This document shows, piece by piece, positions 5,331-6,743 of a stretch of 6,743 nt of DNA. Numbering within the stretch: position 1 is the first letter of the stretch; every line of letters starts with the position of its first letter. The DNA comes from Candidatus Thiodiazotropha taylori (lineage in GTDB: Bacteria > Pseudomonadota > Gammaproteobacteria > Chromatiales > Chromatiaceae): contig JAHRHW010000243.1 of NCBI GenBank assembly GCA_019100305.1, positions 1-6,743 of the forward strand, written 5' to 3'. The position numbers and the translations under genes are program-made. Under the pieces are notes generated by a model that did no database searches, had not been told where the DNA came from, and worked only from the letters and a program-made list of their open reading frames with translations.

Positions 5331-5468
5331 AAAACACTAGTTCAGATGTTGCTTCAAGTAGCCCAAAGCAGATCAGAGCGATTTCAATTCATCCGGATTC
5401 TTGGAAGTGCGACGGCAAAAAAAGCTCATCAAGCGAATTATGAAGCAATGATAACATTATTGATTTAG
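5310..5468 (+). CDS. Possible small protein of 52 residues (doubtful)
   Basis: An ATG at 5310 opens a 52-codon frame ending at TAG 5466-5468. It is preceded by GGAG 8 bases upstream. The product starts MEAIHRAKTLVQMLLQVAQS and ends EAMITLLI. It is basic in the middle, with a possible amphipathic helix at residues 8-20. I recognise no family. It lies in an otherwise non-coding gap between repeats, and a frame of this length can easily occur by chance. It is recorded because the start context is fair and the frame is the only plus-strand candidate in the gap. Confidence 0.2.
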   Translation: MEAIHRAKTLVQMLLQVAQSRSERFQFIRILGSATAKKAHQANYEAMITLLI

Positions 5469-5475
5469 CTATATT

Positions 5476-5528
5476 TTGCGGTTAATTGCGCCTATTTGCT
5501 GTTAAATTGCCGAATTCAAGTAAATTGC
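5476..5528. repeat. 10/11-bp-phased TTGC array C
   Basis: TTGC recurs at 5476, 5486, 5496, 5507 and 5525, that is at steps of 10, 10, 11 and 18 bases, mostly separated by A/T-rich spacers such as GGTTAA and TGTTAAA. The near-helical spacing puts each copy on the same DNA face. It resembles arrays A and B. It lies about 160-215 bases upstream of the predicted phosphoribulokinase promoter, where bending or regulator binding would be possible. Confidence 0.5.
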
Positions 5529-5689
5529 TGGCCACCCATTTCATAGTTGGACCAATACTCCGGAAGCGGCTTGGATATTGCGTCGCAGCATCAGATTTTC
5601 GCGTCCCCGCATGCCGTATGTCGCTGTGAGGATGGTCAGGCTAGAGGGTGAAACTGTGCCTGCAAATCGCTGGTATTGGGGAAATGCCG

Positions 5690-5698
5690 TGTTATAGT
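5690..5698 (+). promoter_or_regulatory. Candidate extended -10 promoter of phosphoribulokinase
   Basis: TGTTATAGT fits the extended -10 pattern TG-N-TATAAT with one mismatch. No good -35 hexamer lies at the right distance, which extended -10 promoters can tolerate. Transcription would start near 5705, giving a leader of roughly 100 bases. No clear CbbR site was identified by eye. Confidence 0.4.
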
Positions 5699-5725
5699 TG
5701 GCAACCATTTTTTTAACAAAATCCA

Positions 5726-5767
5726 GTCCGGATAGAGAAAAACCACCCCCAAGAGGGGCCACCGGAC
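5726..5767 (+). promoter_or_regulatory. Foldable 5' leader of phosphoribulokinase
   Basis: GTCCGG (5726-5731) pairs with CCGGAC (5762-5767). Nested inside, CCCC (5747-5750) pairs with GGGG (5755-5758) around an AAGA loop. The structure ends 23 bases before the ribosome binding site and falls within the predicted leader. It could tune translation or mRNA stability. It matches no riboswitch class that I recognise. Confidence 0.4.
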
Positions 5768-5790
5768 ATAACCATTACAATGATCAGATT

Positions 5791-5796
5791 AGGGAG
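5791..5796 (+). promoter_or_regulatory. Ribosome binding site of phosphoribulokinase
   Basis: AGGGAG lies 6 bases before the ATG at 5803. It fixes the start there and rules out the in-frame upstream TTG at 5698, which would add 35 residues not found in the family. Confidence 0.85.
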
Positions 5797-5802
5797 AAGC
5801 AC

Positions 5803-6675
5803 ATGTCAAAGAAGCATCCAGTGGTGGCCGTAACCGGCTCATCAGGCGCTGGCACCACAACTGTTAAACGTGCCTTCGAGCACATCTTCTATCGTGACGG
5901 TATCAAACCCGCAGTCGTAGAAGGCGACAGCTTTCATCGCTATACCCGTGTGGAAATGCGTGAGAAAATGGCACAAGGCATGAGCCATTTCGGCCCGGAA
6001 GCCAACCATTTCGACAAGATCTCCGAACTCTTCAAGACCTACGGGGAGACCGGCAGCGGCAACAAACGCTACTACCTCCACAGCCCTGAAGAAGCCGCTG
6101 AACATAACGCCCGTCTCGGCTGCGATCAACAGCCCGGCGAGTTCACTCCCTGGGAGGAGATCTCTCAAGGTACCGACCTGCTGTTCTATGAAGGCCTGCA
6201 CGGCATGGTAGTCGACGGTGACACCGATGTGGCCAAATACGTCGACCTGGGTGTCGGCGTGGTACCGATCGTCAACCTGGAGTGGATCCAGAAGATCTTC
6301 CGTGACAACGCAGAACGGGGTTACAGTGAAGAGGCGATCGTCGATACCATCATGCGACGCATGCCGGACTACATCAACCACATTACTCCCCAGTTCTCCC
6401 GCACCGACATCAACTTCCAGCGGGTACCGACTGTGGATACCTCGAACCCTTTTATCGCGCGCGATATTCCGACGCCGGATGAGAGCTTTGTAGTAATTCG
6501 TTTCAGCGATCCGAAGAAGTTCGATATCAACTTCCCCTATCTACTGTCGATGATTGATGGCTCCTTCATGTCTCGGCGCAACTCCATCGTTGTGCCTGGC
6601 GGCAAGATGGGATTCTCGATGGAGATCGTCCTGCAGCCGATCATTGAGCGCATGATGGACGCCCGTAACGTCTGA
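5803..6675 (+). CDS. prk: Phosphoribulokinase (Calvin cycle), class I
   Basis: This 290-residue enzyme phosphorylates ribulose 5-phosphate with ATP to make ribulose 1,5-bisphosphate, the CO2 acceptor of RuBisCO, in the cytoplasm. The length is that of the proteobacterial class I enzymes (Rhodobacter type, generally octameric and NADH-activated). Visible features: P-loop GSSGAGTTT (12-20); EGDSFHRYTR (40-49) with catalytic Asp42 plus His45 and Arg49; FYEGLHG (128-134) with the Walker-B-like Glu130; INLEWIQKI-type segment VNLEWIQKIFRD (157-168) ending in the second conserved Asp168; FSRTDINFQRVPTVDTSNPF (199-218); and SRRNSIVVPGGKM near the end. All key residues are intact. The annotated start has a strong ribosome binding site, and an intrinsic terminator lies 21 bases after the stop, so it looks like a single-gene unit. 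No RuBisCO or other cbb gene is in the window. This is the most secure gene here. Confidence 0.97.
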   Translation: MSKKHPVVAVTGSSGAGTTTVKRAFEHIFYRDGIKPAVVEGDSFHRYTRVEMREKMAQGMSHFGPEANHFDKISELFKTYGETGSGNKRYYLHSPEEAAEHNARLGCDQQPGEFTPWEEISQGTDLLFYEGLHGMVVDGDTDVAKYVDLGVGVVPIVNLEWIQKIFRDNAERGYSEEAIVDTIMRRMPDYINHITPQFSRTDINFQRVPTVDTSNPFIARDIPTPDESFVVIRFSDPKKFDINFPYLLSMIDGSFMSRRNSIVVPGGKMGFSMEIVLQPIIERMMDARNV

Positions 6676-6696
6676 TTTCAGACCGCTCAAACAGAG

Positions 6697-6730
6697 AGCC
6701 GCCCTGCCTCCCGGCACGGCGGCTTTTTTT
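6697..6730 (+). terminator. Intrinsic terminator after phosphoribulokinase
   Basis: AGCCGCC (6697-6703) pairs with GGCGGCT (6718-6724). After a C-C mismatch, TGCC pairs with GGCA around a TCCC loop. The stem runs straight into seven T (6724-6730). It starts 21 bases after the stop codon and is a classic Rho-independent terminator. Confidence 0.93.
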
Positions 6731-6743
6731 ATCCCGCAAGCCT

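Larger units (their letters stand above)
5124..5802. other. Long mostly non-coding stretch upstream of phosphoribulokinase
   Basis: About 680 bases separate the divergent unknown-function and phosphoribulokinase genes. The stretch holds the second 17-bp direct repeat, an imperfect inverted repeat (5253-5330), a possible 52-codon frame (5310-5468), a phased TTGC array (5476-5528), and the likely promoter and leader of the phosphoribulokinase gene. The minus-strand frame at 5541-5762 overlaps that promoter and leader and looks accidental. Confidence 0.6.

Noticed and set aside
4239..5528. CRISPR array
   Set aside because: The repeats are only 17 bases and just two copies 975 bases apart, or 10-base units with no spacers; no cas genes are present.
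5541..5762. 73-residue minus-strand frame upstream of phosphoribulokinase
   Set aside because: It overlaps the predicted promoter and leader of phosphoribulokinase, has no recognised motifs and no clear ribosome binding site. The nearby phased array at its 3' side is suggestive but not enough.
5698..5802. N-terminal extension of phosphoribulokinase from an upstream TTG
   Set aside because: The ATG at 5803 has AGGGAG at good spacing and matches the known family start MSKK; the extension reads through the leader hairpin and is unlike the family.
5842..6381. 179-residue minus-strand frame
   Set aside because: Antisense shadow of the phosphoribulokinase gene, a common effect of its codon use.

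Overview
The window looks like chromosomal DNA of a Gram-negative, autotrophic gammaproteobacterium, possibly a sulfur oxidiser. The evidence is a class I (proteobacterial-type) phosphoribulokinase, an outer-membrane beta-barrel protein, a lipoprotein with a Gram-negative signal peptide, and an exopolysaccharide-type sugar transferase. The taxonomic placement is inferred from protein resemblance; nothing in the window names the organism. By eye, the left half is richer in A+T than the phosphoribulokinase gene at the right end.

Layout. Positions 1-1712 hold the 3' part of a TPR / outer-membrane beta-barrel gene (+). Its TPR part appears to be split by a frame change near the window edge. A small secreted lipoprotein gene (+, 1789-2178) follows. 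A gap of about 310 bases with two inverted repeats separates it from a convergent rhodanese-like gene (-, 2491-3009). That gene lacks the catalytic cysteine and appears frameshifted near 2922-2930. Next come a structured intergenic stretch and a short-form polyprenyl-phosphate sugar-1-phosphate transferase gene (-, 3298-4050). A repeat-rich gap leads to a conserved protein of unknown function (-, best start 5123). A 680-base, mostly non-coding stretch follows. The last gene is phosphoribulokinase (+, 5803-6675), with a plausible extended -10 promoter, a foldable leader, a strong ribosome binding site and a clear intrinsic terminator.

How the genes relate. No multi-gene operon is evident. The three minus-strand genes are separated by 280-425 bases and each appears to be its own unit. 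The sugar transferase would start a lipid-linked glycan (exopolysaccharide, O-antigen or capsule) at the inner membrane. Phosphoribulokinase supplies RuBP to the Calvin cycle, but no other Calvin-cycle gene is present. The protein genes are mostly recognisable family members, so I see no strong case for a new multi-protein system.

The least explained signal is in the intergenic DNA. There is a 17-bp dyad-containing direct repeat flanking the unknown-function gene. There are also three clusters of degenerate 10-bp-phased TTGCG-type units (3255-3284, 4401-4440, 5476-5528), two of which lie just 3' of minus-strand genes. The segments at 3241 and 5223 share a further block, suggesting a dispersed repeat family.
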